In this document: in pieces, positions 1 to 11,925 of the stretch
Position numbering within the stretch: the stretch's first letter is position 1
Layout of the letters: every line of letters begins with the position of its first letter
DNA from: Eucalyptus grandis
Taxonomy: Eukaryota; Streptophyta; Magnoliopsida; Myrtales; Myrtaceae
DNA: 64,000 nt
Assembly: GCF_016545825.1 (NCBI RefSeq)
Contig: NC_052621.1
Location: forward strand, 13,974,199 to 14,038,198
Direction: 5' to 3'
Position numbers and translations under genes: made by a program
Notes under the pieces: model-generated
The model's database searches: none
What the model saw: the letters and a program-made list of their open reading frames with translations, nothing else
Told to the model about the DNA's origin: nothing

Positions 1-430
1 GGTTTATTACCCCACGCTTCAGCAATTTCGAGTACAGATCCTTTTGCTCCTTTGATCTGAACAAATCTCCCATTTTTCCTTGATTTTCAACCGCAACACC
101 CATTTTCGGTTGAAATTGACTGTATAGTTTATCATCATCATTCCCATCTACAGATTCGGCCCCATCACAAGGATCACTTGGGATATTTGCAAGGGTTTCC
201 TCGGCCACCCATTTTCGAGCAATTCCCAAACTTTCCATTTTTCGCGAAAGATATATTCGTTCCCATGTCCTTTGTCTTTAAGAAAATCATCAATGTAGTT
301 CAAAGGAGTACGAATTCCTTTTAGGGCATGATATAACTGGTAAATATAAGCGGGCTTTTGAACTCTTACAGGGTCTGCATCCTCGATGATTTCTTCCTGT
401 TGTTGATGATCAACGCCTTGAGGACTAGAT
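1..430 (-). pseudogene. start of the extra (env-like position) ORF of SIRE-like copy 1
   Basis: This region is collinear with 20161-20590 of copy 2, read on the minus strand. It is the N-terminal part of the third ORF that SIRE-type copia elements carry between RNase H and the 3' LTR. Peptide pieces around a helical stretch followed by a short TPLNYIDDF-like segment can be followed, but the frame is broken and the rest lies outside the window. Its function is unknown; the ORF is called env-like only because of its position. Confidence 0.6.
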
Positions 431-1011
431 GGAGGAGAATGACGCTATTGAGAATGTTGTGGGCTCGCTTGCTGTTCCGGAGTCACTTCATCTTCATAAG
501 ATCGAAGTGCGTAGGCCCCTCACTCATCCGTCGTGGTCCCCTCGCTTGCGATTCTTGAGGACTTTCTTGAAGATGACATCTTTCTCAGTTTTTGGAAGTT
601 CCTTGCTTGACTTTCCCAGGAAAGATGACAACTTTTTGAGGATTAAATGAAGAAGACAAACGGAAATGGAGGATCGATGCTTTCTAGGGTTTTTTGAGAG
701 AAAAGTGAAGAGGAATCGACAGTGCACGATCGGTTAAAAAGAGGGATAAATGAACCGTCACAAAGGAAATAAAAGAATGCATTTTCAAAATAATTGTCTT
801 TTTCCGCAAAAATAGCCATTTCAAAAATAACTTCCTTTTTGAAAATGAAACGATGCAATATTTACGTCAATTAAATATAGCAACAATTTACACACAGTCG
901 ACGATCGTACCTTTTCAAGATTAGATTCAAGGGAGAAAGACTTACGGTCGACGGACGTACCAAGACTCGTCTTTCGAGATAAAGTCTTGTAAGTCTCGAG
1001 TCCGAAAGTCT

Positions 1012-4000
1012 TTAGACTTTGATATCCTCATACCTTAAAATGTTGAGTCCGGGAACGAATAGACTCAAATTGATTTTTCTCCAAAGGCTTTGTGAATATA
1101 TCCGCCGTTGATTCTTTGAGTCAACAAATTGAATTGAAACATCTCCATTTTGAACATGGTCTCTAATAAAGTGATGTCGAATCTCTATATGCTCTGCCCT
1201 TGAGTGGAGAATTGGATTGTTGGTGAGGTTGATAGCGCTGGTGTTGTCGCAATTAATCTCCGTGCATGAGTCTTCAATTTCAAAGTCTCTTAGCTGTTGT
1301 TTTATCCATAGAATTTGTGAACAGCAGCTTCCCAGGGCTACATACTCGCTTCGTTGTTGAAAGAGACACGTGCTTTGTTTCCTTGAAAACCAAGACACTC
1401 ACCCCGCTTCCAAGCAACGGCAAGTTCCCCGAAGTGCTCTTTCTATCAACTCTGCAACCGGCCAGATCTGCATCTGAATATCCCAGAAGATTAAAGTCTC
1501 CCTTCTTAGGATACCAAAGACCGATGCTTGATGATGAAGCAACGTATTTGATGATGCGTTTCGCAGCACTGAGATGGGATTCTCTAGGATCTTATTGAAA
1601 CCTTGCACAGATGCAAACACTCAACAAAATGTCAGGTCTAGAAGCAGTAAGATAAAGGAGTGAACCAATGATGCTCTGTACGGCTTTTGATCAACTTTCT
1701 TCCCTTCTTCATCTTTGTCTATCTTCAAAGAACTTGACATCGGTATGTCGGTCTTTTTGCACTTTTCCAGTCCAAATCTTTTGACAAGATCATTAACATA
1801 TTGTTCTTGATAAATAAAAGTTCCTTCCTTCAATTGTTTTATTTGAAGACCAAGAAAGAATGTTAACTCTCCCATCATACTCATTTCAAATTCATCCTGC
1901 ATAGACTTAGAAAATTTCTTGCACATATTTTCATTAGAAGATCCGAAAATAATGTCATCCACATATATTTGAACAAGTAAGAAACTTTTGTTCTCCTTTT
2001 GATAAATAAAGTAGTATCTACTTTACCTTTGACAAAACCATTTTGTATTAAAAACTTACTTAATCTGGTCGTACCAAGCTCGAGGTGCTTGCTTTAAACC
2101 ATACAAAGCCTTCTTCACCAAGACCGAGTCGGCTTCTTTGGGTCTTCAAACCCTGGTGGTTGTTCCACATAAACTTCCTCTTGGATGACTCCATTTAGGA
2201 AGGCGTTTTAACGCCCATTTGGAATAACCTGAAATTCTTATAACAAGCAAACGCAAGTAATAGTCGAATAGCTTCTAACCTTGCTACTGGATCGTAAGTC
2301 TCATCATAGTCTATTCCTTCTTCTTGCGTATATCCCTTGGCCACGAGTCTTGCTTTGTTTCATACGACTTTTCCTTTCTCATTCATCTTGTTTCTGAACA
2401 CCCATTTAGCTCCAATAACAGTTTTGCCTTTTGGTTTGGATGTCAATTCCCAGACATCATTAATGCTGAACTGTCTGAGCTCTTCTTGCATAGCTTCAAT
2501 CCAGCTTTCATCAGATAAAGCTTCTTCTATCCAGCTTTCATCAGATAAAGCTTCTTCTATGCTTTTTGGTTCAATTTCAGAAACAAGAGCCACAGCACTA
2601 GACTCTTCTCGCCTTTTGGATCTGGTGCGAATTCCTTCATTAATTTCGCCGATTATAAGATCTTTGGGATGACTGGACTTATGCTTCCAGTTACTTGTTG
2701 ATTTGTCTCGGTTGATGATCTCTCTTTTGTTTGGATCTTCACGAACATCCCGATGCTGGTTTTCAGTCGAGATGCTTCTTGAGTTGTAAGCTTTGGAAGG
2801 TGCGGAGCGGTTCAGACTCTTCTTGATGAGTCTGACTTGATTCATCTTGCGTTGAGTCTTGAAATTTGACATTCATTGACTCCTCCATAGACTGGCTCTT
2901 CTTGTTATAGACTCTGAAGGCTTTGCTTGATGTAGAATATCCAAGGAAGATACCTTCATCTGATCTTTCTTCAAACTTACCAACTCGATCTTTTGCATTT
3001 TTTAATATAAAACATTTGCAACCGAATACATGAAAGTATGAAACAATAGGCTTCTTATCTTTGAACAATTCATAAGGGGTTTTCTCTAGAATAGGTCTTA
3101 AGACTCTATTGATGATATAACAAGCTGTTGAAACACTTCACCCAAAATCGTAAAGAAATCTTGCTTTCAATTAAAAGAGTTCTAGCCATTTCTGAAGAGA
3201 TCTGTTCTTTCTTTCCACAACTCCATTTTGCTTAGGAGTATATGGAGAGGAGAACACATGATTTAAGCCAGATTCATCACAAAATTTTGTAAAATCTTGA
3301 TTTTCAAATTCACCTCCATGATCTGTTCTTATACTTGATATAACACATCCTTTTTCATTTTGAACCTTTTTAGCAAACTTTTCAAAATATGAGAAGGTTT
3401 TGGACTTACTTGCAAGGAAATATACCCAAGTAAAACGGGAGTAATCGTCCACAATTACTAGGCAATATTTCTTACCTCCAATACTCGTGTTCTGGTTGGT
3501 CCGAAGAGATCCATATGCAGCAACGTAGTACATGATTAGTAGAGACATGATTTATTGGCTTAAATGAATTTCTTACCTCTTTTCCCAGAATACATGGAGT
3601 GCATGGATCGGTCTTTTGATAAGGTAATTTGGGTAGTCCTCGAACAAGCTGTTTTGATGAGATTTTGGCTAATTGCTTCATGTTGACATGACCAAGCTTT
3701 CTATGCCATAAGCTTGCTTCGTCTTGAATTGAGATAAAACATTGCGATTCATTTGGTTTCACATCCGGAAGATAGATGTTTCCATGTCTTCGACCCATGA
3801 AAGATCGAGTAGAGTCTTTACCGATTCCGAACATATTCCTTCTTGAAAGAAGATCTTGAAACCAAGATATCACGCAATTGACTATGCTTTGAGAAGATTG
3901 TAATTGAGTCCTTCCACTAAGGAAACATTACTTATTGTGAGATTTCCAATTTTCACAGTTCCAAATCCCACAATACTTCCTTTGATGTTTCCTCCATATG

Positions 4001-4119
4001 AAACTTTTCCACCATTTACTTGAGCAAGCTTTATAAAACAATTTGAGTCTCTGTCATGTGTCTTGAGCATCCACTTTGTCAAGATACCACTTTACCTTTT
4101 TCTTGACGGTGACCTGCAT
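1012..4119 (-). pseudogene. copia pol remnant (protease, integrase, RT, RNase H), copy 1
   Basis: Minus-strand pieces in order: protease region at 3882-4100; GAG-pre-integrase with the WHRKLGH and CTPC zinc-ligand pattern at 3472-3873; integrase core at 3171-3548 with VDDY, RTDHGGEF and NGVVERKN supplying the D, D and E residues; integrase C-terminal part at 2763-3068; reverse transcriptase from about 2360-2872 to 1621-1962 with MDD at the catalytic turret; RNase H at 1012-1620. These pieces lie in different frames with several stops. The protease DSG active-site codons are out of frame, with the same lesion as copy 2. A 30-bp tandem duplication at 2499-2558 repeats ten residues near the start of RT. 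Confidence 0.9.
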
Positions 4120-5813
4120 TTAAAAAAGAGTCTCAAGCTTTCTTTGGTACCCAAACTTTCTTGGGTCCTTTGGAGTTAGTAACATAAGCAGTATTAGCCC
4201 ATATTTTCTTAACAGTTTCCAAACCATAGGACACTCTTTTTCAAAGTGATCCGGACTGTTGCATTTTGAACATCTGAGAGCATTTCTACCTACAGATTTT
4301 ACAAAAACCTTCTTGAAGTGATTTTTGTAAACCTCTCTCAGTATTTTCTTAATTCTTTCTTTTACTTTAGGAAAATCAATCAAGGGAATTGTTTCTGCTG
4401 TCATACCTAGACCGGACTTATTGAAGTAAGGTCTTTGAGCTGAAAGAATTTTCTCAAGTTTTTCAGACCCTATTGAAAATTTCTTTGAGATATTTGATAA
4501 GTCTGTTTTTAAAAGAGCATTTTCTTTTAAAAGATTATCTTCATTTTCTTTAAGAGTGGAAACAGTCAAGTCTAGACTTTTAACTCTTTCTACTAAAACA
4601 TTTTCCTTTTGCTTTAGAGCTGAGTTTTCCTTTTCGGTTCGGAAATTCTTTTGAGAGAAGTCTTAAGACTAAACACGGTTCATCAATGTATTTAGAAACT
4701 TTGACAGGAATTTTAAAATTACTTGCCTCAAATTCACCGTCTGAGTCGATCCAGTCCGAGTCGATTGTGCCATCGACATAGATTGGCATATTCATTATCA
4801 CTTTCTTCACACTCGTGTCACTCCAGTTTCGGCTTTGAGAGCTTTTCGAAATTTTTCAGCTTTTCCTTTCTTCTTCTTCGAAGAGGACAGTTGGGTCGAT
4901 GTGTCCCTTTTTCTTACATTCAAAGCGAGACTATGTCTTTGTTTGGTTCCTCATCATCAACGGACTTGGTCTGCTGTCTTTGAAAGCTTTGTTTCTTTGA
5001 GTTGAACCTTCTTCCTTTTCTATTCAGTTTTACGAATCTTCTTATCATGAGAGCAAGCTCCTCATCGTCCATATCTTCTTTAGAATCTGTATCATCGAAT
5101 CATCATTTGATTTTAATGCAATGGATTTCTTACCTTTTGGATCTTCATCTTCATTGATCCGTTCCACTTCATAAGACTAAAGAGTTCCAATTAGCTCGTC
5201 GACGAGATAGTGGCATAATTCTTTGCGTCTCTCTTATCGAAGTCTTTATGTGATTCTAATCCTGGAGAGTCCACACGTAGCTTGTTTACCTTCATGGGAT
5301 CGAAGTTGGTTGACCTTGATTTTCAAGACCATTCACAATATCGTAAAAACGACTAAACATGTCGGATATTGATTCTCCCGGTTTCATTCTCAAGGCTTCG
5401 TATTGACCGAGAAGAATGTTGATTCTTGTTTCCTTCACTCGATCTGTTCCTTCATAGGTGATATGCAATCTGTCCCAAACTTCTTTTGCTGTACCACAAG
5501 AAGATATTCTATTATATTCAGTTGGTGATAAAGCACAATATAAGGAGTAAATTGTTTTTGCATCGAGTGCTTGTCTCTTGATTATTTCTTCCCGAGACAT
5601 TCCGCTGGTTTCATCGGTTTCTTTTCCTCTTTCGAGACTCGATGCGATGGTAGGAGTAATTCCTTTTTCTACAACATCCCATTCCCGAGGATCCTTTGAT
5701 CGTAGGAAAGCTTTCATCTTGTTCTTCCGGATGTTGTAATCCTTTCCATCAAAGTAGGGTGGTCTGGTATTGCTTTGCCCTTCCATCAGCCCTGGTGCTA
5801 GCATACTAGCCAT
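4120..5813 (-). pseudogene. copia gag remnant, copy 1
   Basis: It begins at a minus-strand ATG at 5813 shortly inside the primer binding site and runs 173 codons (5292-5813) before breaking. The opening part has the YFDGKDYNIRKNKMKAFLRS and EYNRISSCGTAKEVWDRL patterns of the copia gag (UBN2-type) domain. Later pieces in other frames (4580-4810 and 4120-4569) include a CCHC zinc knuckle (CSKC, H, C) near 4233-4275. Several frameshifts and stops separate the blocks. A functional gag would form the particle and bind element RNA; this one cannot be translated through. Confidence 0.88.
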
Positions 5814-5860
5814 GGATCTTTTACTACGAAGTAAAACACTTCAAATAGAGTAAGTACACA

Positions 5861-5875
5861 GGCTCTGATACCAAT
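5861..5875 (-). other. primer binding site of SIRE-like copy 1
   Basis: The reverse complement reads TGGTATCAGAGCC immediately inside the LTR end, complementary to the 3' end of plant initiator methionine tRNA, the usual primer for copia elements. Confidence 0.85.
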
Positions 5876-6809
5876 TGAAATAGCTAGTATAAACACCTAG
5901 AGGGGGGTGAATAGGTGCACAAACAATTTATCGAAATACGGAAGCAATTCTTAGCATATGATAGAAAGGAAATTTTCTCTTGATTAACAAAATGAAATAC
6001 GATCGAGGTAGAGAGAGTGAGGAAGAGAAAATTGGACACAGGATTTATAGTGGTTCGGCTTATTCCAAGCCTACGTCCACTCTTCCGCACCGACAGCCCC
6101 ACCGGCTGGATTTCACTATGATCAAAAGAGAAGTTACAGCACAGCTTTGCCTTGATTCCACAAAGTGTAGATGTTCTACCACACCTCCTCAAGGTTTCTC
6201 ACAAATATAGACTCTCTTTTGTATACAAGTATTCGCTCAAAGGATTTGTCTAAACAAATAGGAGCTTCAGACTTTGGAATTCTTCTATCGCGCACCCCTT
6301 GAACAACTAAGACAGTCTTCCTTATATACTCCTTTATGCCATCATACTCGTTGGCACTTACCAAAGGAATTCCTCCAATCTACCCGTTGGACGGAATCAA
6401 TTAGGAAGATTGTTCAAGCTATTAAAGGAACGTGTTGATAGCCCATCAATCATGTTCGCCCATACAATCGGGATCTCGGTTTCCATAAGCGAAACCTTCC
6501 AATAATATTTAGGCAATCACCGGATCTTCAATTATCGAGTCAATCTTCGATCAATCAAAGGACTCCGTTATGTCTTCTCCAGCCACAAGATCTTCTCCAG
6601 TTGATAAGGTTAAATCCTTAACGAAACATCCAGTTCTGGATAACCTTACTCTAACGGATTAGAAACTGTCAATGAGGATAGACTTTGAGTCTTGAGTCTG
6701 GCTGTCCGGAGGTCTTCAGACTTTAAATAGCAGAGTCCGCAAGCCTTCAGACTAGACTGATAGAAACATTTTGTCAACTTCAAAACACTTCAAGAAGATT
6801 TCTCCAACA
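5876..6809 (-). repeat. 5' LTR of SIRE-like copy 1
   Basis: 934 bp. On the minus strand it begins TGTTGGAGAAATC and ends in CA beside the primer binding site. It matches the LTRs of copy 2 along its length, with extra divergence and indels. A TATA-like run, read on the minus strand, lies near 6325-6335. The other LTR of this copy is off the window, so it cannot be dated here. Confidence 0.9.
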
Positions 6810-7402
6810 CTCATCTTCCTGACGAAGAGGAAGAAAAATGAAACCCAAGACTGACAACAAACAAAAGGCTTCATGGCTACACTTCAGACATTGACAACTT
6901 CTCATCATAAAGCATCACACTGTTAATGGAGTTTAGAACATCATCCAATCTCAATGTAGTAGCTTCGTTCCTTCGCGAGAATGTGCAACTTAATCACATC
7001 AAAACAAATCGGACACTAATTCAGAACTAGTTCAATCGACTGTTCTTTAATAGAGAAAAAAATATCTAGTAAGTTCAACAATTTGTGTTTCCACTTTTAG
7101 CTTTAGCCTCATTCACAGGTTCTCATCTTCCTGACGAAGAGGAAGAAAAATGAAACCCAAGACTGACAACAAACAAGAGGCTTCATGGCTACATTTCAGA
7201 CATTGACAACTTCTCATCATAAAGCATCACACTGTTAACAGAGTTTAGAACATCATCCAATCTCAATGTAGTAGCTTCGTTCCTTCGCGAGAATGTGCAA
7301 CTTAATCACATCAAAACAAATCGGACACTAATTCAGAACTAGTTCAATCGACTATTCTTTAATAGAGAAAAAAATATCTAGTAAGTTCAACAATTTGTGT
7401 TT
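6810..7402. repeat. tandem duplicate of the DUF4220-upstream block
   Basis: Two copies of about 281 bp (6810-7090 and 7122-7402, period 312 bp) differ at only a few positions. Both match part of the blocks at about 34560-34900 and 45110-45430. The 31-bp linker also belongs to the family, so the true unit is longer and the retrotransposon LTR at 6809 has cut into the first copy. No coding potential is seen. In unit A this kind of block lies upstream of a DUF4220 gene, which suggests that another such gene once lay, or still lies, to the left. Confidence 0.85.
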
Positions 7403-8400
7403 AGTTTTCCTTTACGTTATTATATGGCTCAATTTTATATTTATGGTGTTTTTTTTTGCCTCTTTTTCAAGTTCGAATAAGGCAAGTTAGAGCTCAACAA
7501 CCAACAAAAAGGCCAACTGAAGGGCCAATAAAAGGTGTCACTGAAGCTAAAGCTGAAGGGCTAGATAGAGGAATGACAACTAGAAGAAGGACAACTAAAT
7601 AGCTAGTTACAAGAATGCCATATAAAAGATGCTCAATTGAAGAATTGGCCGAAGAAGCCCCTTTCTATAGCTGAAGGGCCAAATATAGCTGAAGCTAAAC
7701 ATCTAAGTGAAAGGCCAAAAAAAGGGTTAAAAAAATCATAGGCAAGAAGAAGGGCCAACAAATTACAGGTTACTGAAAGTAGCTCTCCTTTGAACAATAA
7801 GGGCTCTTGGGAAGAGATTAAGACAATGTGATTATGGCCTTTATACAGATGAGCATATTAGAACAATCATTCTTAATGTAAGTTTTATTGGCTACATTTA
7901 ATTTAATTTATAGTGCTTGTTGATGATTTAGTAGTCTTTTTGTAGCTTGGGAGAAGTTTGAAGGTTTTTATCTCTCAAGGCCCAACTCAAAAATCAACGA
8001 TTGTGCCAACAAACAAGAAGACATTGGCTGCGTCAACAAGAAAGAAGAAGAACCCACTTGCAGCTCCATTTGGAACCTAGGATATTTGCAGCTCTATCTA
8101 AATTAGTTCAGCTTGGGATAGTTACAACTCTATCTAAATTAGTGCATCCTGAGACAGCCGAAGAAGAAGTTGCTTGTTTAGTTAGAAAGAGTTCAATGAT
8201 TATGAATCAAGTGAAAGGTCCATTAAAATGAGCATGGACATGGGGATTGTGCATATTGATTGGTGAGATGGCATGGGATGAGATGAGGTTTGTGGGGCTT
8301 ATGAGTTAGTTTTGTTTATAACTTGCTATGGATGGTTTTTTTAGTTTATCATTGACTTTGTGAGACTTAGTTTCAATATCAATGGAATGATCTTACTGCT
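7403..8400 (+). other. unassigned region with exon-like pieces
   Basis: No gene is recognised. The plus strand has a T-rich tract ending in AAG at about 7470, then a purine-rich stretch (7480-7760) with repeated AAGGGCCAA-type words. A 76-codon ORF follows (8001-8231), then a T-rich stretch resembling a 3' UTR (8240-8400). The layout recalls the 3' part of a degraded transposon gene, possibly CACTA-type because a tandemly repeated block follows, but no transposase motif supports that. Confidence 0.3.
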
Positions 8401-9385
8401 TTTATTTTTTGGATTCACTTTTACTTGTTACTTGTATTAGTTGGTGGTTGATGGTGCTTTTGGTTGTTCGTGTTGTGGTGGTGACTGGTGGTTATATTGG
8501 TGGATGGTGGCTGTGGTGGTGGGTTTGTGGTGGTGGTTGGGGATTGGTGCAGCACTTGATGCAAGTGTTAGTGTGCACATCTTGCACCAAGTGATGCTGG
8601 TGCAAGCTGGTGCAAGATCTAGCTTGCACCAGCACCTTCTGCAACAAACTTACCACCAGCATAGTGGTTGTTGCTGGTGAGTTTGTGGTAGTGGCTAGGG
8701 TGCTAGTGTGGTGGCTAGGATACGAGCATGGCTGGTGGTGGTTCCTAGTGGTGGCTAGTAACGGTTAGGAGCTTCTGTAGTACCTGGTGCAAATGTGCAG
8801 TGTGCATATCATTACACCAAATGGTGGTGGTGCAAGATAATGTAAAGCTCAACTTGCATTAGCACCTTCTTTGATAAACCTACCACTAGTACTGTGGCTA
8901 CTGGTGATGGGTTTGTGGTGGTGGCTAAGGTGCTAATGTGGCGACTGGGGTGCTGGTGTATGGTGGTGACGAGTGGTGGTTGGGAACTCTTACAATATCA
9001 TGTATAAGTGTGTAGTATGCACATCTTACACTAGGTGGTGTTGGTGTAAGCTGGTACAAGGCTTAGCTTGCACTAGCACATTTTCAGCAAACCCACCACC
9101 AGTATAGTGGCTGCTAGTAGTAGGTCTGTGATGGCGACTGGGGTGCTGGTATGGCGATTGGGGTGCTTAATGGTGGCTGGTGGCATCTAGCGGTGGCTGG
9201 TGGCAATTGAGAGCACCTACAGTAACTGGTGCAAGTGTGCAACGTGCACATCTTGCACTAGGTGGTGCTAGTGCAAGTGTGTAAATGGCATATCTTATAC
9301 CAGGTGGTGGCTTGAGATGATAGCTGTGATGCCTGGTGTGGCTGGTGGTGGCGGTCGGTGGCCAGTGATGGTAGCTAGTGTAATT
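8400..9385. repeat. GT-rich tandem repeat, about 220-bp units, four copies
   Basis: A recognisable word (GCAAGTGT, then GTGCACATCTTGCACC) recurs at about 8561, 8791, 9003 and 9231, giving periods of about 212-230 bp. Units also share a CACCACCAG to GTGGTGG stretch. The best-preserved unit contains a hairpin near 8600-8640: a 14-bp arm TGCTGGTGCAAGCT and its complement around a loop of about 12 bases. Short ORFs here are low-complexity and not genes. Such blocks can be subterminal repeats of CACTA transposons, which is possible but unproven. Confidence 0.75.
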
Positions 9386-9899
9386 TTTAGGAAAAATCTA
9401 CAAAAATTGGCATTTAACTTATTATATTCTAATAAACTTGGTACTTAAGTATTTACTTTTAACCACAAATGGAACTTATGTGATCACTTTTAATAATAAC
9501 CTTACACTTAAGTAAAAACTAAATACAACTTATAACACTCGAGTAATCACTCATGTCTGTCCTATGTATATGCTGGTTTGCAACAAACTAGAGAAGCAAC
9601 TTATTCAATTCAATGCTTGTCGGTTTACTTTCACTTCAAGTAAAGAAGCCATCACAACACATTGACCTAATACACATCCTTGCTAGTTTATATTCGAGAA
9701 CAAGCAAAAGCGTCATTTTATTCATTCATTCCATGTCCTTGACCTCATCACAAGCATAAGAAGTAACTTACAATACATATGACATCATAAACAACAGCAA
9801 AGTTATAACGATCTCGTGGGCAACAAAAAATGTTTTTCACTTAAAAAAAAATGGCCCACATTTGATCTAAAACAACTATTTTTGTCCACTCATTTTCAA
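9386..9899. other. AT-rich intergenic DNA
   Basis: No ORF, RNA gene or clear repeat is seen. The opening 150 bp has runs such as GGTACTTAAG resembling the terminal parts of Mutator-like elements elsewhere in plants, but no matching opposite end was found. Confidence 0.4.
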
Positions 9900-10330
9900 C
9901 TATAGTAGCCTGAGAAACTTCTTCTCATATTCAAGTACTTTACATTTCATTATAAAGTAGGATAGACAACAAAACAATACCACAATAAACGCTTGGTAAC
10001 ACTTCTGTTCAATTTTCATCTTTGAAACTTCATTTTTCAAATGGTTAGCCAATGATGCTTTAGCTTGCATTGAGTCAACAACGTTCAAGTCATCCACGAA
10101 TGTAGATGGAGGTTGATATCATCCATCAAGTAGGTCCAATATCACACATGTGGCTTAGTGAGAAAACTTCGTATCGACCCATTTGAAATATTTGTATTTC
10201 GACCCTTCTTTATATGGGGCGCATTCATAGAATCTCCTCCGAGGATTCATTTGAGTCAACGATGTTCTTCTCAGACTTGGTAACCCACAAAAAAAGATAC
10301 GCTTGCCTTCTCTTTCGCTTTGGTGAGAAG
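9900..10330 (-). pseudogene. GRF-type zinc finger protein remnant
   Basis: On the minus strand, 10330 down to about 10160 reads FCGLPSLRRTSLTQMNPRRR followed by RFYECAPYKEG and YFKWVD. This matches the GRF zinc-finger consensus (CG, T, NPGRRF, C, YF, W-D). Two of the zinc-ligand cysteines are missing and a stop follows. After another stop, a 65-codon stretch (9900-10097) gives a helical segment and a hydrophobic C-terminal tail (FIVVLFCCLSYFIM), the usual tail of these small plant proteins. Intact members are small nuclear or membrane-associated proteins of uncertain role. I regard this as a decayed copy, perhaps transposon-carried. Confidence 0.65.
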
Positions 10331-10716
10331 AATTTGAGCCGCTGCTAAAAATCCTACTCTCTATTTCTAATATTTGGCGGTGGAATTTGGGGTAAATCGA
10401 AATTAGGGCTTAGGATTAAGGTTCAAGCACTTCAATGGGGATTTTGGCTGATTTAGGGTTTTAGGTTTGGGGCAATTGGGGAGATGACGTCGTTTTGACC
10501 GATTTAGGGCTTTTATTTTAACCAACTATGGAAATGGCATCATTTTGGGTGAGTTAGAGCTGAGTCATCTCTCTGGCGAGCCACGTAGGCGAGCAATATT
10601 AATAAAAAATTGTCACACAGGATTTCTAATAAGGTTCACTGGACTTGGCACTTCGGTGTCCCATTTTTAAAAAATAATGGTATTTATGTGTCACTTTCCT
10701 AACTTTTGACACTTGA

Positions 10717-11925
10717 GTATCATTTCAGGAAAAGTACCAAAATAATTCTAAATCTTTTGTATCGGTACCAATTTAGTTCTAAACTTTTTAATTGGACAAA
10801 TTTAGTCCTAAATATTTTCATATTGGTACCAATTCAGTCAATCCGACTAATTTAAGCCGGAAATTACTGACGTGGCTGCTAGCGGTCTTATGTGGTGCCA
10901 CGTGGACAAATTTTATAACAAAAAATTTTCTTTTTTTCCTTCTTTTTTCTCTTTTTTCCTTATCCTTGGCCGGCGAGGTCGTCGGCCAGCCAACCATCAC
11001 CGGCCACAAGCTGGTCAGGGTGAGGGACCCCACGCCCTCGCCGACCACAAGCGAGGGTCGCCACGCCCTCACCGGCCACAAGCGAGGGCGACGGCCCCTA
11101 CCCAGATCCAAGCGAGGGCGCGGCAGCCCTCGCTTGTGGCGAGCGAGGGTGCAGCGGCCCTCACCCAGATCCGGCAAGGGCGTGGCAGCCCTCGCTCGTG
11201 GCGAGCAAGGGTGCGGCGGCCCTCGCCCAGATCCAGGCGAGCTGTGTCTGCCGCATCTGGAGCTTCGTCGCCTCCGATCGCGACATGGTCACCCGAGCCT
11301 TCGCGGCCCTCAGAGGTTGAAGGAGGTGGTCGACATCCTAAGCTCGGGTAGCTTCTGGAGGGATAATGGCGTGGGGAAGTTCGCGATCTCGCATCAGATT
11401 AAGAACGGCGATAGTGTCGTGAGCCTTGCCAGGCGGGCGAGGCAGTGTGGCCCTTGCCTGGATCTGGGTGAGGGCTGCCGCAACCTCGCCCGCCACAAGC
11501 GAGGGTTGCCGTGCCCTCGCAGGCCAACAGGCAAGGGTTTCGGCCCTCGCTTGTGGTCGGCAAGGGCGTGGGGCCCCTTGCCCGACCAGCTTGTAGCCAG
11601 CGATGGTCGGCCGGCCGGCGACCTCACCGGCCAAGGGTAAGAAAAATGAAAAAAAAAAAAAAAAAAAGAAAAAAAGGGAAAAAGAAAAAAATTAAAAAAT
11701 CTGAAAAAATATAAAAAAAAAAATCATAAAATTTGTCCACGTGGCACCACATAAGACCGCCACCGGCCACATCAGCAATTTTCGGTTTAAATTAGCCGGA
11801 TGGACTGAATTGGTACCAATGTTAAGAGGTTTAGGACTAAATTGATCCCATTAAAAAATTTAGGACTGAATTGGTACCGATAAAAAAGGTTTAGGACTAT
11901 TTTGGTACTTTTCCCGTATCCTTTC
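10717..11925. mobile_element. Mutator-like foldback element with long TIRs
   Basis: The element proper is 10727-11915 (1189 bp). Its two ends are inverted repeats of about 200 bp beginning near GGAAAAGTACCAAAATA, roughly 80% alike by eye. Each arm contains the word GTGCCACGTGGACAAATTTT. Flanking 10-bp direct repeats, GTATCATTTC (10717-10726) and GTATCCTTTC (11916-11925), differ at one base, as expected for Mutator-type insertion. The core (about 10965-11640) is GC-rich, built from repeated GCGAGGG, CGGCC and ACAAG words and ending in an A-rich tract. No transposase is present, so it is non-autonomous. Long ORFs in the core come from base composition. Confidence 0.85.

Larger units (their letters stand above)
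1..6809 (-). mobile_element. SIRE-like Ty1/copia retrotransposon, copy 1 (partial)
   Basis: Read on the minus strand, this stretch gives in order an LTR (5876-6809), an initiator-Met-type primer binding site, gag, protease, integrase, reverse transcriptase, RNase H and the start of an extra 3' ORF. It continues off the left edge, so the 3' LTR is not visible. The gag-protease-integrase-RT-RNase H order defines Ty1/copia, and the long extra ORF after pol is typical of the SIRE/Maximus lineage. It is collinear with copy 2 at 13812-23326 in the opposite orientation. The coding regions carry many stops and frameshifts, so it is dead by itself. The only visible target-site candidate is CTCAT at 6810-6814. 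Confidence 0.93.

Noticed and set aside
7403..9385. CACTA (En/Spm) transposon
   Set aside because: The tandem repeats and a TAGTG near 9381 are suggestive, but no transposase motif, no CACTA left end and no 3-bp duplication were found.
10792..11640. 282-codon ORF in the GC-rich foldback element
   Set aside because: It starts in the terminal repeat and crosses a repetitive GC-rich core with overlapping ORFs on both strands; composition effect.
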